Of a stretch of 64,000 nucleotides of DNA, positions 8,890 to 15,974 are shown in pieces. The translations under genes and the position numbers were made by a program. Source of the stretch: Thalassobius sp050633445 (GTDB lineage: Bacteria > Pseudomonadota > Alphaproteobacteria > Rhodobacterales > Rhodobacteraceae); the NCBI GenBank assembly GCA_050633445.1, contig JBOEGN010000018.1, positions 57,388 through 121,387 on the forward strand, written 5' to 3'. Position 1 is the first letter of the stretch; the number at the start of each line of letters is the position of its first letter. The notes beneath the pieces were generated by a model. It saw nothing but the letters and a program-made list of their open reading frames with translations, was not told the origin of the DNA and did not search any database.

Positions 8890-9224
8890 TGCTGCCCCCT
8901 CACCTCGACCGAGTCGGACACATCTGCCAAAGCATCCAGAGTGGGATAGGCCACCTGATCCACCCGCCCAAACTGGTTGGGGGCAAAAACCGTCAGTTCC
9001 ATCCGTTCATAGTTAATCACGACCAATTCGCGCAAGCGATCTGGCCGGTTCAGATAAGCCCATTCGGCCCGCAACATGCCCAGCCGCGCACGGGACTGCG
9101 CGATTTTGCGATGCAAATCATCGGCGTGGTCCAATGCGGCCTGCGTCTTGTAATTCTCGTGATACGCCCAAAAGGCTGAACCGATGACCGCCAGGGCCGT
9201 CAGGACATAAAGCACACTGCGCAT
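8886..9224 (-). CDS. ftsL: Cell division protein FtsL
   Basis: This small bitopic protein has 112 residues: a very short N-terminus, one membrane segment (about residues 4-20), and a helical, coiled-coil-like stretch (AALDHADDLHRKIAQSRARLGMLRAEWAYLNRP). FtsL joins FtsB and FtsQ in the divisome and supports FtsWI activation. Sequence conservation is low in this family. The call rests on size, topology, the AEWAYLNRPDRLREL segment typical of alphaproteobacterial FtsL, and position between rsmH and ftsI. Its start codon shares one base with the rsmH stop (TAATG). Confidence 0.88.
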   Translation of the reverse strand: MRSVLYVLTALAVIGSAFWAYHENYKTQAALDHADDLHRKIAQSRARLGMLRAEWAYLNRPDRLRELVVINYERMELTVFAPNQFGRVDQVAYPTLDALADVSDSVEVRGQQ

Positions 9225-10201
9225 TACCGTTTCCCTTTCCCTAGCATTGGCATCCCCAGCTTTCTGCGATCCGTCACGCCCGCAGGCGCATCGGTGCGAA
9301 GTCCCACCCGCAATTTAGCACTGCGCGAACGTGGGTTTTCTTCCAGTTCTTGATCATCTGGCCCGATAGCCTTGCGGCTAACCTGTTGAAACTGGGCAGG
9401 TTCTTCCTGAGCCTGAGGCGCATAGCGATTGCCACCCGACACCCCGGCGCGGGATTGAAAGAACCGTTTGACCATCCGGTCCTCGATCGAGTGAAACGTC
9501 ACCACAGCCAGTTTCCCACCGGGTTTCAGCGCGCGTTCGGCGGCTTCCAGCCCTCCGATCAGCTCGTCATATTCTTCGTTCACTGCGATGCGCAAAGCTT
9601 GAAAACTGCGGGTTGCGGGGTGAGATTGGCCCGGCTTCTTGCGCGGCAACAGCCGTTCGATCAGCCCGGCCAGTTGCAGCGTAGTGGTAAACGGCTGGGT
9701 CTCGCGATCCTTAACAATCGCCCGCGCGATCCGGCGACTGGCGCGCTCTTCGCCATAGATGAACAGGATATCGGCCAATTCTGTTTCGGACGCGGTGTTG
9801 ACGATATCAGCCGCCGTGGGGCCGGATTGGCTCATCCGCATATCCAGCGGGCCGTCCTTCATAAAGGAAAATCCGCGCTCGGCCAAATCCAGCTGCATCG
9901 AGCTGACACCCAGATCCAGCACAATGCCGTCCAGGTCGCTGGCATAGGCATCTAGCTTGGAAAACACGCCCTGCACCAGCTCCAACCGGTCGCCATATTC
10001 GCCAATCCACGGCGCGGCCATCTCAAACGCCAACGGGTCACGATCCACGCCGATCACCTTGTCCGCGCCCGCGGCCAGCAGTCCACGGGTATAACCGCCA
10101 GCCCCAAAGGTGCCATCCAGCCAGACCCCAGAGACAGGCGCGACCGCTTTCAGAAGCGGCCGCAGAAGAACAGGAATATGAGGATTATCAGCATCGGACA
10201 T
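9224..10201 (-). CDS. rsmH: 16S rRNA (cytosine1402-N4)-methyltransferase
   Basis: RsmH (MraW) methylates N4 of C1402 in 16S rRNA using S-adenosylmethionine. The 325-residue protein begins with HIPVLLRPLLKAV. The SAM-binding loop DGTFGAGGYTRG is at about 29-40. Later landmarks are DLGVSSMQLD, RGFSFMKDGPLDMRM, and the C-terminal VTFHSIEDRMVKRFF. The length is typical. It overlaps mraZ by one base and ftsL by one base, the usual tight dcw packing. Confidence 0.97.
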   Translation of the reverse strand: MSDADNPHIPVLLRPLLKAVAPVSGVWLDGTFGAGGYTRGLLAAGADKVIGVDRDPLAFEMAAPWIGEYGDRLELVQGVFSKLDAYASDLDGIVLDLGVSSMQLDLAERGFSFMKDGPLDMRMSQSGPTAADIVNTASETELADILFIYGEERASRRIARAIVKDRETQPFTTTLQLAGLIERLLPRKKPGQSHPATRSFQALRIAVNEEYDELIGGLEAAERALKPGGKLAVVTFHSIEDRMVKRFFQSRAGVSGGNRYAPQAQEEPAQFQQVSRKAIGPDDQELEENPRSRSAKLRVGLRTDAPAGVTDRRKLGMPMLGKGKR

Positions 10202-10704
10202 CAGTCGTCCCCTAGCTCGTCCAACAGGGCCAGCGGGTCAGCGCCCGGCCCCATTTCCTCGATCCAGTCCTCGGCAAACTGGGCGTTTTCATCATCGAAG
10301 GTCTCGGGCTTCCAGATCTCAAAGGTCTCGCCCATGCCCGCGAAATAGGCGGTGCCATCCAGGCTGATCTTGTCGCGCAGCATCTGCGGCAGGACGAACC
10401 GGCCATCGCTGTCCAGCTCGGTGGTGCGGGCCAGGTTCAGGATCATGCGTTCCATGATCTTACGACGTTTCGAGCCTCGAGGAAGCGCGCGAATTTCTTC
10501 GGCCAGCGCTTTGAAGCCGTCGAACGTGTACACAATCAGTTGTTTTTGCGATGTGTGACCATACACGATCACCATGCGGGGACGGCCCGAGGTCGCGGCC
10601 AGCGGGTCGCCTTCGGACAATTCATGACGAAAATCGGCAGGGATCGACACGCGTCCCTTTCCGTCCACCTTAAAGGTGTGTTCGCCTATGAACATGCCGG
10701 CCAA
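10201..10704 (-). CDS. mraZ: Transcriptional regulator MraZ
   Basis: MraZ is the AbrB-like DNA-binding protein heading the dcw cluster; in E. coli it represses its own operon through TGGG-type repeats. The 167-residue protein has two SpoVT/AbrB-like folds: the first around FKVDGKGRVSIPADFRHEL, the second around TELDSDGRFVLPQMLRDKI. The chosen start is a TTG at 10704, because AAGGAG sits seven bases before it. The next in-frame ATG (10695) lies 16 bases from that site, too far. Operator-like repeat arrays and a leader terminator lie upstream. The C-terminus is acidic. Confidence 0.95.
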   Translation of the reverse strand: MAGMFIGEHTFKVDGKGRVSIPADFRHELSEGDPLAATSGRPRMVIVYGHTSQKQLIVYTFDGFKALAEEIRALPRGSKRRKIMERMILNLARTTELDSDGRFVLPQMLRDKISLDGTAYFAGMGETFEIWKPETFDDENAQFAEDWIEEMGPGADPLALLDELGDD

Positions 10705-10750
10705 AGCGGCGCTCCTTTACCTGTCCCAACCCGTTGCCGGGTCTTATTAC

Positions 10751-10792
10751 GGAAAACGGCGAATTGAGCTGCTGCCACTGCCCAATTCGCCG
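10751..10792 (-). terminator. Intrinsic terminator inside the mraZ leader
   Basis: On the minus strand a perfect 10-bp stem (CGGCGAATTG with CAATTCGCCG, plus-strand arms 10757-10766 and 10783-10792, 16-base loop) is followed at once by TTTTCC. This is a canonical Rho-independent terminator placed about 45 bases before the mraZ start. It implies that much leader transcription stops here and yields a separate RNA. Confidence 0.8.
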
Positions 10793-10960
10793 CCCTCGTC
10801 CCGCTATGCGGGGTATGTCCAGCTGCGCGCGCCACCTGGGGGGATGTCTGCTCGCCCGCGCGCCGGATCTCTTGTTTCGATGAAAGCGGAGCCTGTATGA
10901 AACCTGCTTATTATTGATTTGTTTCGGGGTCTTGGTGCCCCTGTGTCCGTTCTCATTCGA
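10751..10960 (-). ncRNA. UpsM-like leader-derived small RNA of the dcw operon
   Basis: In Rhodobacter sphaeroides the abundant sRNA UpsM is the terminated 5' leader of mraZ. Here the same layout is seen: a long untranslated leader, a strong intrinsic terminator at 10751-10792 shortly before mraZ, and a repeat array (10967-11016) just where a promoter would be expected. The 3' end is set by the terminator. The 5' end near 10960 is an estimate, not a mapped start, and no confident -35/-10 pair was found. A further small hairpin, CCCGC-TAT-GCGGG, lies near 10800-10812. Identity as an UpsM homologue rests on synteny and structure, not on alignment. Confidence 0.6.
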
Positions 10961-10966
10961 TGCAAT

Positions 10967-11016
10967 AGGGATGCCATGGGAATTCATGGAAATCAACAGG
11001 AATTCGGGGGATGGGA
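10967..11016 (+). promoter_or_regulatory. Putative MraZ operator array, five repeats at 10-bp spacing
   Basis: AGGGA (10967), TGGGA (10977), TGGAA (10987), CAGGA (10997) and GGGGA (11007) occur at an exact 10-base period on the plus strand; another TGGGA follows at 11012. In E. coli MraZ binds TGGGN repeats separated by five bases, and this spacing matches. The array lies about where transcription of the mraZ leader should start, fitting autoregulation. Binding itself is inferred. Confidence 0.65.
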
Positions 11017-11220
11017 GTGCATTTCTCACTTTAGCGCCCCTAGTCGATTCGGCTTGAGTCATAGAATAGGGGGCGATTTCAAGCACAAATAGGCGCAACG
11101 CGAATCATCGACACTAGATATAGTGGCAGGACCCCTCACCCATTCGATCCGGGCAATCCCAAACTTTTTTCTGAAAAGCCGACCTGCCTGTTGTCGTTTG
11201 AACTGAGGATTCTGCCAAAA

Positions 11221-11245
11221 TCCATCGAAATCCCGCGCAATCCCA
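11221..11245 (-). promoter_or_regulatory. Putative MraZ operator array (distal 1), three repeats
   Basis: On the minus strand TGGGA (11241-11245), CGGGA (11231-11235) and ATGGA (11221-11225) lie at exact 10-base spacing, the pattern expected for MraZ half-sites. The orientation is opposite to the array at 10967. It lies between the mrp stop and the mraZ leader. Confidence 0.5.
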
Positions 11246-11286
11246 TGAATTCACAGCAAATCACGGCAACATCAGCCAAAGTGATT

Positions 11287-11319
11287 CGCGCCTGCCCTCG
11301 TCAACCGAAGGCAGGCGCG
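11287..11319 (-). other. Long hairpin after mrp, flanked by MraZ-like repeats
   Basis: A perfect 10-bp inverted repeat (CGCGCCTGCC with GGCAGGCGCG, 13-base loop) lies about 80 bases beyond the mrp stop. No U-rich tail follows on either strand, so it is not a classic terminator; it may protect the mrp transcript 3' end or aid Rho-dependent termination. Confidence 0.4.
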
Positions 11320-11326
11320 CTGCAAA

Positions 11327-11371
11327 TCCCGTAAAATCCCAGAAGTTCCATGCAATCCCAGCCCGCTCCCA
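11327..11371 (-). promoter_or_regulatory. Putative MraZ operator array (distal 2), four to five repeats
   Basis: On the minus strand TGGGA-like pentamers occupy plus coordinates 11367, 11356 (one base off phase), 11347, 11337 and 11327, otherwise at 10-base spacing. It lies directly after the mrp stop codon. Together with the arrays at 11221 and 10967 it could allow looping or cooperative MraZ binding; that is inference. Confidence 0.5.
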
Positions 11372-11394
11372 TTTTAGAGCAGACCGAGGGGCCT

Positions 11395-12471
11395 TTAGGC
11401 CATGCCGCCCTTGATCAGGCGATCCGCAACTTGTGCATATGCTTGTGCCATCGGGCCATCCCCTGCCGCGATGGGCGTGCCCGCATCCCCGGCCAGGCGT
11501 GTGTCTAGATCAATGGGCAGTTGCGCCAGCAGGGGGACGTCCAGCTTACTCGCCTCGTCCGCCACACCGCCATGCCCAAAGATATGCGCCTCGTGCCCAC
11601 AATTCGGACAATGATAGACGGACATGTTTTCAACCAGCCCCAGAACCGGCGTTTTCAGCGTGTTGAACATGTCGATCGCCTTGCGCGCGTCAATCAATGC
11701 AACGTCCTGCGGGGTCGAGACAACGATGGCCCCGGTCAGCAGGGTTTTCTGACACAGGCTCAGCTGCACATCGCCCGTGCCCGGCGGAAGATCGACGATC
11801 AGCACGTCCAACTCTCCCCAGTCGACCTGCCCCAGCATCTGCTGCAAGGCGCCCATCAACATCGGCCCGCGCCAGATCACGGCCTTTTCCGGGTCCATCA
11901 TCATGCCGATCGACATCAACGTGACCCCATGATTGTGCAGCGGCGTGATGATTTTGCCGTCGGGGCTGGCGGCGCGTTTGGTCGTGCCCATCATACGTTG
12001 TTGCGAGGGGCCATAGATATCGGCATCCAACAACCCAACCTTGCGACCCTGCTTGGCCAACGCCACCGCCAGATTCGAAGAGACCGTGGATTTGCCCACA
12101 CCGCCCTTGCCCGAGCCTACGACAATGATCTTATCAATGCCCGCTGGTTTTGTCGGGCCAGCTTGCGGTTTGGGGTGGCCGCCTACCTTTAGATTGGGTG
12201 CGGATTGTTGAGGCGCTTGGGCAGGGCCATGCGCGGTCAAAGCGACCATCGCCTTGGACACGCCGGGCAATGCGCTAACAGCGGCCTCGGCCTGATCACG
12301 CACGGTCGACAAGGCCTGAGCCGCCTGGGCATTCGGTGCCTCGATGACAAAGCTAATGGCATCCCCATCAATCCGCATGGCGCGCACAAAGTCCCGCGAC
12401 ATCAGTGTTCCGCCGCCTGGGATCTGAATCTGGGTAAGCGCCTGCTCTACCTGTTCACGCGTGATTGCCAT
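11395..12471 (-). CDS. mrp: Mrp/ApbC/NBP35-family iron-sulfur cluster carrier ATPase
   Basis: This 358-residue P-loop protein delivers [4Fe-4S] clusters to apoproteins in the cytoplasm. An N-terminal DUF59/MIP18-like domain (residues 1-80) is joined by a Pro/Ala/Gln-rich linker to the ATPase domain. The deviant Walker A motif GKGGVGKST is at 121-129. The CPNC pair (C288, C291), which holds a bridging cluster at the dimer interface in this family, is present. Length and organisation are typical of Mrp. It is divergent from the DUF1127 gene and lies upstream of the dcw leader on the same strand. Confidence 0.94.
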   Translation of the reverse strand: MAITREQVEQALTQIQIPGGGTLMSRDFVRAMRIDGDAISFVIEAPNAQAAQALSTVRDQAEAAVSALPGVSKAMVALTAHGPAQAPQQSAPNLKVGGHPKPQAGPTKPAGIDKIIVVGSGKGGVGKSTVSSNLAVALAKQGRKVGLLDADIYGPSQQRMMGTTKRAASPDGKIITPLHNHGVTLMSIGMMMDPEKAVIWRGPMLMGALQQMLGQVDWGELDVLIVDLPPGTGDVQLSLCQKTLLTGAIVVSTPQDVALIDARKAIDMFNTLKTPVLGLVENMSVYHCPNCGHEAHIFGHGGVADEASKLDVPLLAQLPIDLDTRLAGDAGTPIAAGDGPMAQAYAQVADRLIKGGMA

Positions 12472-12642
12472 GAGGCCCTCCTGTCAAAAAGTCGTCGCAA
12501 TAGGTGATGTATTTGCGCGCAGAGACAAGCCCCAAAACGACCCAATCAGGTGCCGGGCCGGAAATTCGCGCCGCATACCCAATACCCACATTTAATAAAC
12601 AGCTTTACGATAGGTCAACAATACTTATGCATTCTGCGCATA

Positions 12643-12680
12643 GCTGCAATGCAGCAAAAAGTATTGTGCAGATGCAGCAA
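12643..12680 (+). promoter_or_regulatory. TGCA-rich promoter region with a CTGC-N3-GCAG palindrome upstream of the DUF1127 gene
   Basis: GCTGCAATGCAGC (12643-12655) is a dyad that contains CTGC-AAT-GCAG. This fits the CTGC-N3/4-GCAG consensus reported for the polyhydroxybutyrate regulator PhaR in Paracoccus and Rhodobacter. ATGCAGCAA occurs twice, at 12649 and 12672. The sites lie 60-100 bases before the DUF1127 start, where an operator would be expected. In R. sphaeroides the homologous operon is RpoHI/RpoHII-dependent; I could not define a convincing heat-shock-type promoter here. Confidence 0.4.
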
Positions 12681-12741
12681 TTCCCTATCTTGGTATCAAC
12701 AGCGCAGGAAACGCGCAGCACAAAACATGACGAGAAACATA

Positions 12742-12960
12742 ATGGCTTACGCATCAGACATTCAAAACGCCAACAATGGCATCACTGATCGTTTCGCCGC
12801 CCTGATCAAAAACCTGGGCGCGCGTTACGCCCGATACAAGACCTTCCGTAGCACGCTGAACGAACTGGCCTCTCTGAGCAACGCAGACCTGCGTGATCTC
12901 GGAATGTGCCGCGCTCAGATCCGGTCGGTCGCATGGGAGCACGTCTACGACGCGCACTAA
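12742..12960 (+). CDS. DUF1127 small protein heading the CcsR-type RNA operon (CcaF1/RSP_6037-like)
   Basis: The 72-residue basic protein starts MAYASDIQNANNG and ends with a typical DUF1127 module (YKTFRSTLNELASLSNADLRDLGMCRAQIRSVAWE). An in-frame ATG five codons earlier is possible but neither start has a strong ribosome-binding site. In Rhodobacter sphaeroides the DUF1127 protein encoded just before four CCUCCUCCC-motif sRNAs (CcaF1) binds RNA and affects their maturation. The same arrangement here, with the hairpins starting 14 bases after the stop codon, makes orthology likely. It is probably co-transcribed with the downstream hairpins and stress-induced, by analogy. Confidence 0.85.
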   Translation: MAYASDIQNANNGITDRFAALIKNLGARYARYKTFRSTLNELASLSNADLRDLGMCRAQIRSVAWEHVYDAH

Positions 12961-12973
12961 GACATTCAGTTCG

Positions 12974-13043
12974 GAGACCCCTCTCCTCCTCCCTGGGGTT
13001 TCTGGAAAAGCGGCGACATCTCTCCTCCTCCCTGATGTCGTCG
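12974..13043 (+). ncRNA. CcsR-like sRNA unit 1 (two CCUCCUCCC-loop hairpins)
   Basis: Hairpin 1 (12974-13002) has an 8-bp GAGACCCC/GGGGTTTC stem around a loop ending CTCCTCCTCCCT. Hairpin 2 (13011-13043) has a 10-bp stem (CGGCGACATC with GATGTCGTCG) around the same 13-base loop TCTCCTCCTCCCT. G-U pairs in the stems and near-invariant loops show that structure and loop are conserved while stem sequence drifts. This matches the CcsR/cuckoo RNA family, whose loops can pair with purine-rich ribosome-binding sites. Confidence 0.85.
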
Positions 13044-13075
13044 CACCTAATTCGGGCCAAATGGCCCAAACAGAT

Positions 13076-13154
13076 ACGGGCCTTTCGACCTCCTCCCTGA
13101 GAGGTCCGTAACTAAGAGCGGCGATCTCCTCTCCTCCTCCCTGGAGATCGCCGC
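13076..13154 (+). ncRNA. CcsR-like sRNA unit 2 (two CCUCCUCCC-loop hairpins)
   Basis: Hairpin 3 (13076-13109) has an 11-bp stem with two G-U pairs and the loop GACCTCCTCCCT. Hairpin 4 (13118-13154) has a 12-bp GCGGCGATCTCC/GGAGATCGCCGC stem around TCTCCTCCTCCCT. A 32-base A/C-rich spacer, GCACCTAATTC onward, separates it from unit 1 and could be an RNase E processing region. Confidence 0.83.
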
Positions 13155-13168
13155 GCTTACAACAGAAT

Positions 13169-13248
13169 ACGATGGGTCCTCCTCCTCCCTTGGTACCTAT
13201 CGTTGTCAAGAGCGGCGATCTCTTCTCCTCCTCCCTAGAGGTCGCCGC
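13169..13248 (+). ncRNA. CcsR-like sRNA unit 3 (two CCUCCUCCC-loop hairpins)
   Basis: Hairpin 5 (13169-13203) has a 9-bp ACGATGGGT/ACCTATCGT stem (one G-U) and a 17-base loop containing CCTCCTCCTCCCT. Hairpin 6 (13212-13248) has a 12-bp stem almost identical to that of hairpin 4, with the loop TCTCCTCCTCCCT. The similarity of hairpins 4 and 6 and of their flanks points to tandem duplication. Confidence 0.83.
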
Positions 13249-13262
13249 GCTTTGACCAGAAT

Positions 13263-13346
13263 ACGACCGCCCTCTCCTCCTCCCTGGGTAGGTCGTTGAT
13301 AAGACGGCGGTACCCTCTCCTCCTCCCTGGGTGCCGCCGTTTTCTA
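13263..13346 (+). ncRNA. CcsR-like sRNA unit 4, ending in the operon terminator
   Basis: Hairpin 7 (13263-13296) pairs ACGACC and CCC with GGGTAGGTCGT, with one bulge, around TCTCCTCCTCCCT. Hairpin 8 (13304-13340) has a 12-bp ACGGCGGTACCC/GGGTGCCGCCGT stem around the same loop and is followed by TTTCTATTT. The last hairpin therefore doubles as the intrinsic terminator of the array. Confidence 0.84.
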
Positions 13347-13382
13347 TTTCAGGACATGGTTTTGGCCGTCTGAACGGCACAG

Positions 13383-13412
13383 AAAAAAGCGGACACCCAT
13401 CAGGTGCCCGCT
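13383..13412 (-). terminator. Intrinsic terminator after uvrD
   Basis: On the minus strand AGCGGGCACC pairs with GGTGTCCGCT (one G-U, five-base loop) and is followed by TTTTTT. It lies 29 bases after the uvrD stop and faces the terminator of the sRNA array. Confidence 0.85.
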
Positions 13413-13440
13413 CGCGTCGTTCAATGTCTGTCTGTTTAGC

Positions 13441-15855
13441 CTAGAACGGGATGTCGTCTGGCGCGGTCACAAAACGCGCCACGATACGTTTGCGCCCGGC
13501 CTTGTCGAACTCGATATCCAGCTTGTCACCTTCGACATCCATGACATTGCCATAGCCGAATTTCTGGTGGAACACGCGCGCACCAATCTCGAACGAGGGC
13601 ACGGCCGTGGCGTCAATCGTCATGTTGCGGCTTTCGCGCGGCTGACTGACCGGGCGGCGCGACGACCGGTCCTGCATCCGCCGCCATCCGGGAGAATCAT
13701 ATCCGTCCGCAGATGCCGCTTGGGTTTCGATCCCGGCCGTCGGACGCGCCGCTCCAAATCCACCGCCATAAAGCCCCGGCGGCGTCAGCACGTCCACATG
13801 GTCTTCGGGCAATTCATCCACGAATCGCGAGGGTAGCTGAGACTGCCATTGCCCGAACACGCGCCGGTTGCTGGTGAAGGAAATTGTACACAACTCCTCG
13901 GCCCGCGTGATGCCCACATAGGCCAGGCGGCGCTCCTCTTCCAACCCTTTCAGGCCGGATTCGTCCATCGAGCGCTGTGACGGGAACAACCCGTCTTCCC
14001 ACCCCGGCAAGAAGACAGCGGGGAATTCCAACCCTTTGGCCGCGTGCAGGGTCATGATGCTGACTTTTTCGCCATCATTGCCCTGCTCGTTGTCCATGAT
14101 CAGGCTGACATGTTCCAGGAACCCTTGCAGATTCTCGAACTGTTCCAAAGCCTTAACCAGCTCTTTCAGGTTCTCCAAACGCCCCGGAGCGTCGGGTGTT
14201 TTGTCGTTCTGCCACATGGTCGTGTAGCCGGATTCGTCCAGAATAATCTGCGCCAATTCCACATGAGACACGTCCGGGTCGTCAAACTGGGGTTGCGCCC
14301 CACCGTCGTCCAGCACGTCATCGCCAGGATCCTGAAAGGCCAAAACCGGACCGCGAGTCATATCGCTCCAGCGGGCCAGATCATCGACCAATTTGCGCAA
14401 ATTCCCGCCGCCTTTGCCCTTGATCAGCCCGTCGGCCAGGGCCAGGCGCGCGCCTTCGAGCAAGGGCACACCATTGGCGCGAGCGATATCGCGGATGGTT
14501 TGTTGGGCCTTGTCCCCAAGCCCACGTTTGGGCGTATTCACAATCCGCTCAAAGGCCAAATCATCGCTGGGCGAGGTCACAACCCGGAAATAGGCCATGG
14601 CATCGCGGATCTCCATCCGCTCATAGAATCGCGGGCCACCGATGACGCGATAAGGCAGCCCAATCGTCAGGAATCGGTCCTCGAAAGCGCGCATCTGATG
14701 ACTGGCGCGCACCAAAATAGCCATCTGATCCAGCCCGAAATTCCGTAACCCACGCGTGCCACGCTGCAAAGCTTCGATCTCTTCGCCGATCCAAATCGCC
14801 TCGGCTTCACCATCCCACAAACCGATCAGGCGGACCTTTTCACCGTCCTCGGCGGCCGTCCATAGCGTCTTGCCCAGACGTCCCTCGTTGCCTTGAATGA
14901 CGTTTGAAGCCGCAGCCAGAATATGGGGGGTCGAGCGATAGTTCTGCTCCAGCCGGATCACCTCGGCACCCGGAAAATCTTTTTCAAACCGAAGGATATT
15001 GCCCACTTCGGCGCCGCGCCAGCCATAGATCGACTGGTCGTCATCGCCCACGCAGCAGATGTTTTTATGCCCGCCCGCCAACAGCCGCAGCCACAGGTAT
15101 TGGGCAACATTCGTATCCTGATATTCGTCCACAAGGATGTAGCGGAACCAACGCCGGTACCGCTCCAGAATGTCGTCATGGGTTTGGAAAATTGTCACCA
15201 CATGCAGCAGCAGATCCCCGAAATCCACGGCGTTCAGCTCGCGCAGACGGATTTGGTATTGGTCATAGAGTTCGGTGCCGCGATGGTTGAACGCGCCAGC
15301 CTCGGCTGCGGGGACCTGTGTCGGCGTCCAAGCCCGGTTTTTCCAGTTGTCGATGATTGCGGCCAGCTCTCGCGCCTGCCAGCGTTTCTCGTCAATGTCA
15401 TTTGCGACGATCAACTGCTTCATCAAACGGATCTGGTCATCCTTGTCCAGAATGGTGAAATTTGTCTTTAACCCAACCAATTCTGCATGGCGGCGCAGCA
15501 GTTTCACACAAATCGAGTGAAACGTCCCCAGCCAGGGCATCCCTTCGGCGGCGTGGCCCAACATGCCCCCCACGCGATTCTTCATCTCGCGCGCGGCCTT
15601 GTTGGTGAAGGTCACGGCCAGAATCTCGTTTGGCTGGGCGCGCCCCGTGTTCATCAGATGCACGATGCGGGTCGTCAGCGCCTTGGTTTTGCCAGTGCCC
15701 GCCCCCGCCAGCATCAGCACAGGGCCATCCAACGCCTCGACCGCGGCACGTTGCGCCGCGTTCAATTCATCCAAATAGGGCATCGGGCGCGCCGCCATGG
15801 CACGCTGGGACAAAGAGGCGCCCTCGAAGGCATCGTTTTCATCAAAATGACTCAT
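13441..15855 (-). CDS. uvrD: UvrD/PcrA-type 3'-5' DNA helicase
   Basis: The protein has 804 residues from the ATG at 15855; an upstream TTG would add ten residues with little support. It is a superfamily 1A helicase used in nucleotide-excision and mismatch repair. Visible motifs are Walker A GAGTGKT (51-57), motif II DEYQDTN, QNYRSTPHIL, and motif V/VI TLHAAKGLEFPAVFLPG with YVGITRAEE. The C-terminus (GARVFHQKFGYGNVMDVEGD) is the small Tudor-like domain that contacts RNA polymerase in UvrD/PcrA. It is divergent from the lactate-oxidase-like gene, with about 120 bases between starts. Confidence 0.93.
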   Translation of the reverse strand: MSHFDENDAFEGASLSQRAMAARPMPYLDELNAAQRAAVEALDGPVLMLAGAGTGKTKALTTRIVHLMNTGRAQPNEILAVTFTNKAAREMKNRVGGMLGHAAEGMPWLGTFHSICVKLLRRHAELVGLKTNFTILDKDDQIRLMKQLIVANDIDEKRWQARELAAIIDNWKNRAWTPTQVPAAEAGAFNHRGTELYDQYQIRLRELNAVDFGDLLLHVVTIFQTHDDILERYRRWFRYILVDEYQDTNVAQYLWLRLLAGGHKNICCVGDDDQSIYGWRGAEVGNILRFEKDFPGAEVIRLEQNYRSTPHILAAASNVIQGNEGRLGKTLWTAAEDGEKVRLIGLWDGEAEAIWIGEEIEALQRGTRGLRNFGLDQMAILVRASHQMRAFEDRFLTIGLPYRVIGGPRFYERMEIRDAMAYFRVVTSPSDDLAFERIVNTPKRGLGDKAQQTIRDIARANGVPLLEGARLALADGLIKGKGGGNLRKLVDDLARWSDMTRGPVLAFQDPGDDVLDDGGAQPQFDDPDVSHVELAQIILDESGYTTMWQNDKTPDAPGRLENLKELVKALEQFENLQGFLEHVSLIMDNEQGNDGEKVSIMTLHAAKGLEFPAVFLPGWEDGLFPSQRSMDESGLKGLEEERRLAYVGITRAEELCTISFTSNRRVFGQWQSQLPSRFVDELPEDHVDVLTPPGLYGGGFGAARPTAGIETQAASADGYDSPGWRRMQDRSSRRPVSQPRESRNMTIDATAVPSFEIGARVFHQKFGYGNVMDVEGDKLDIEFDKAGRKRIVARFVTAPDDIPF

Positions 15856-15974
15856 GACAGGCAATCTAGCGTCCCCTTTGCACAAGATAAAGTGTTGTTC
15901 CCCCTATGTTCACACATATTTCCCGCGCAATACAGGCGCTGGACATTCGCGGCACTGCACGCCCAAATGCCTGT

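Noticed and set aside
10961..11020. A sigma-70 promoter for mraZ within the repeat array (TTGATT at 10996-10991, minus).
   Set aside because: No acceptable -10 hexamer lies 16-18 bases away; I could not support one exact promoter.
12974..13346. Possible CRISPR array because of regularly repeated short sequences.
   Set aside because: The repeated unit is only about 12 bases, lies in hairpin loops, has unequal spacing and no unique spacers of equal length; no cas genes are nearby.
12754..13380. A 208-codon minus-strand open frame running through the hairpin array.
   Set aside because: It is antisense to the DUF1127 gene and to eight conserved hairpins; its protein is low-complexity (GGGE-type repeats) created by the CCTCCTCCC motif.
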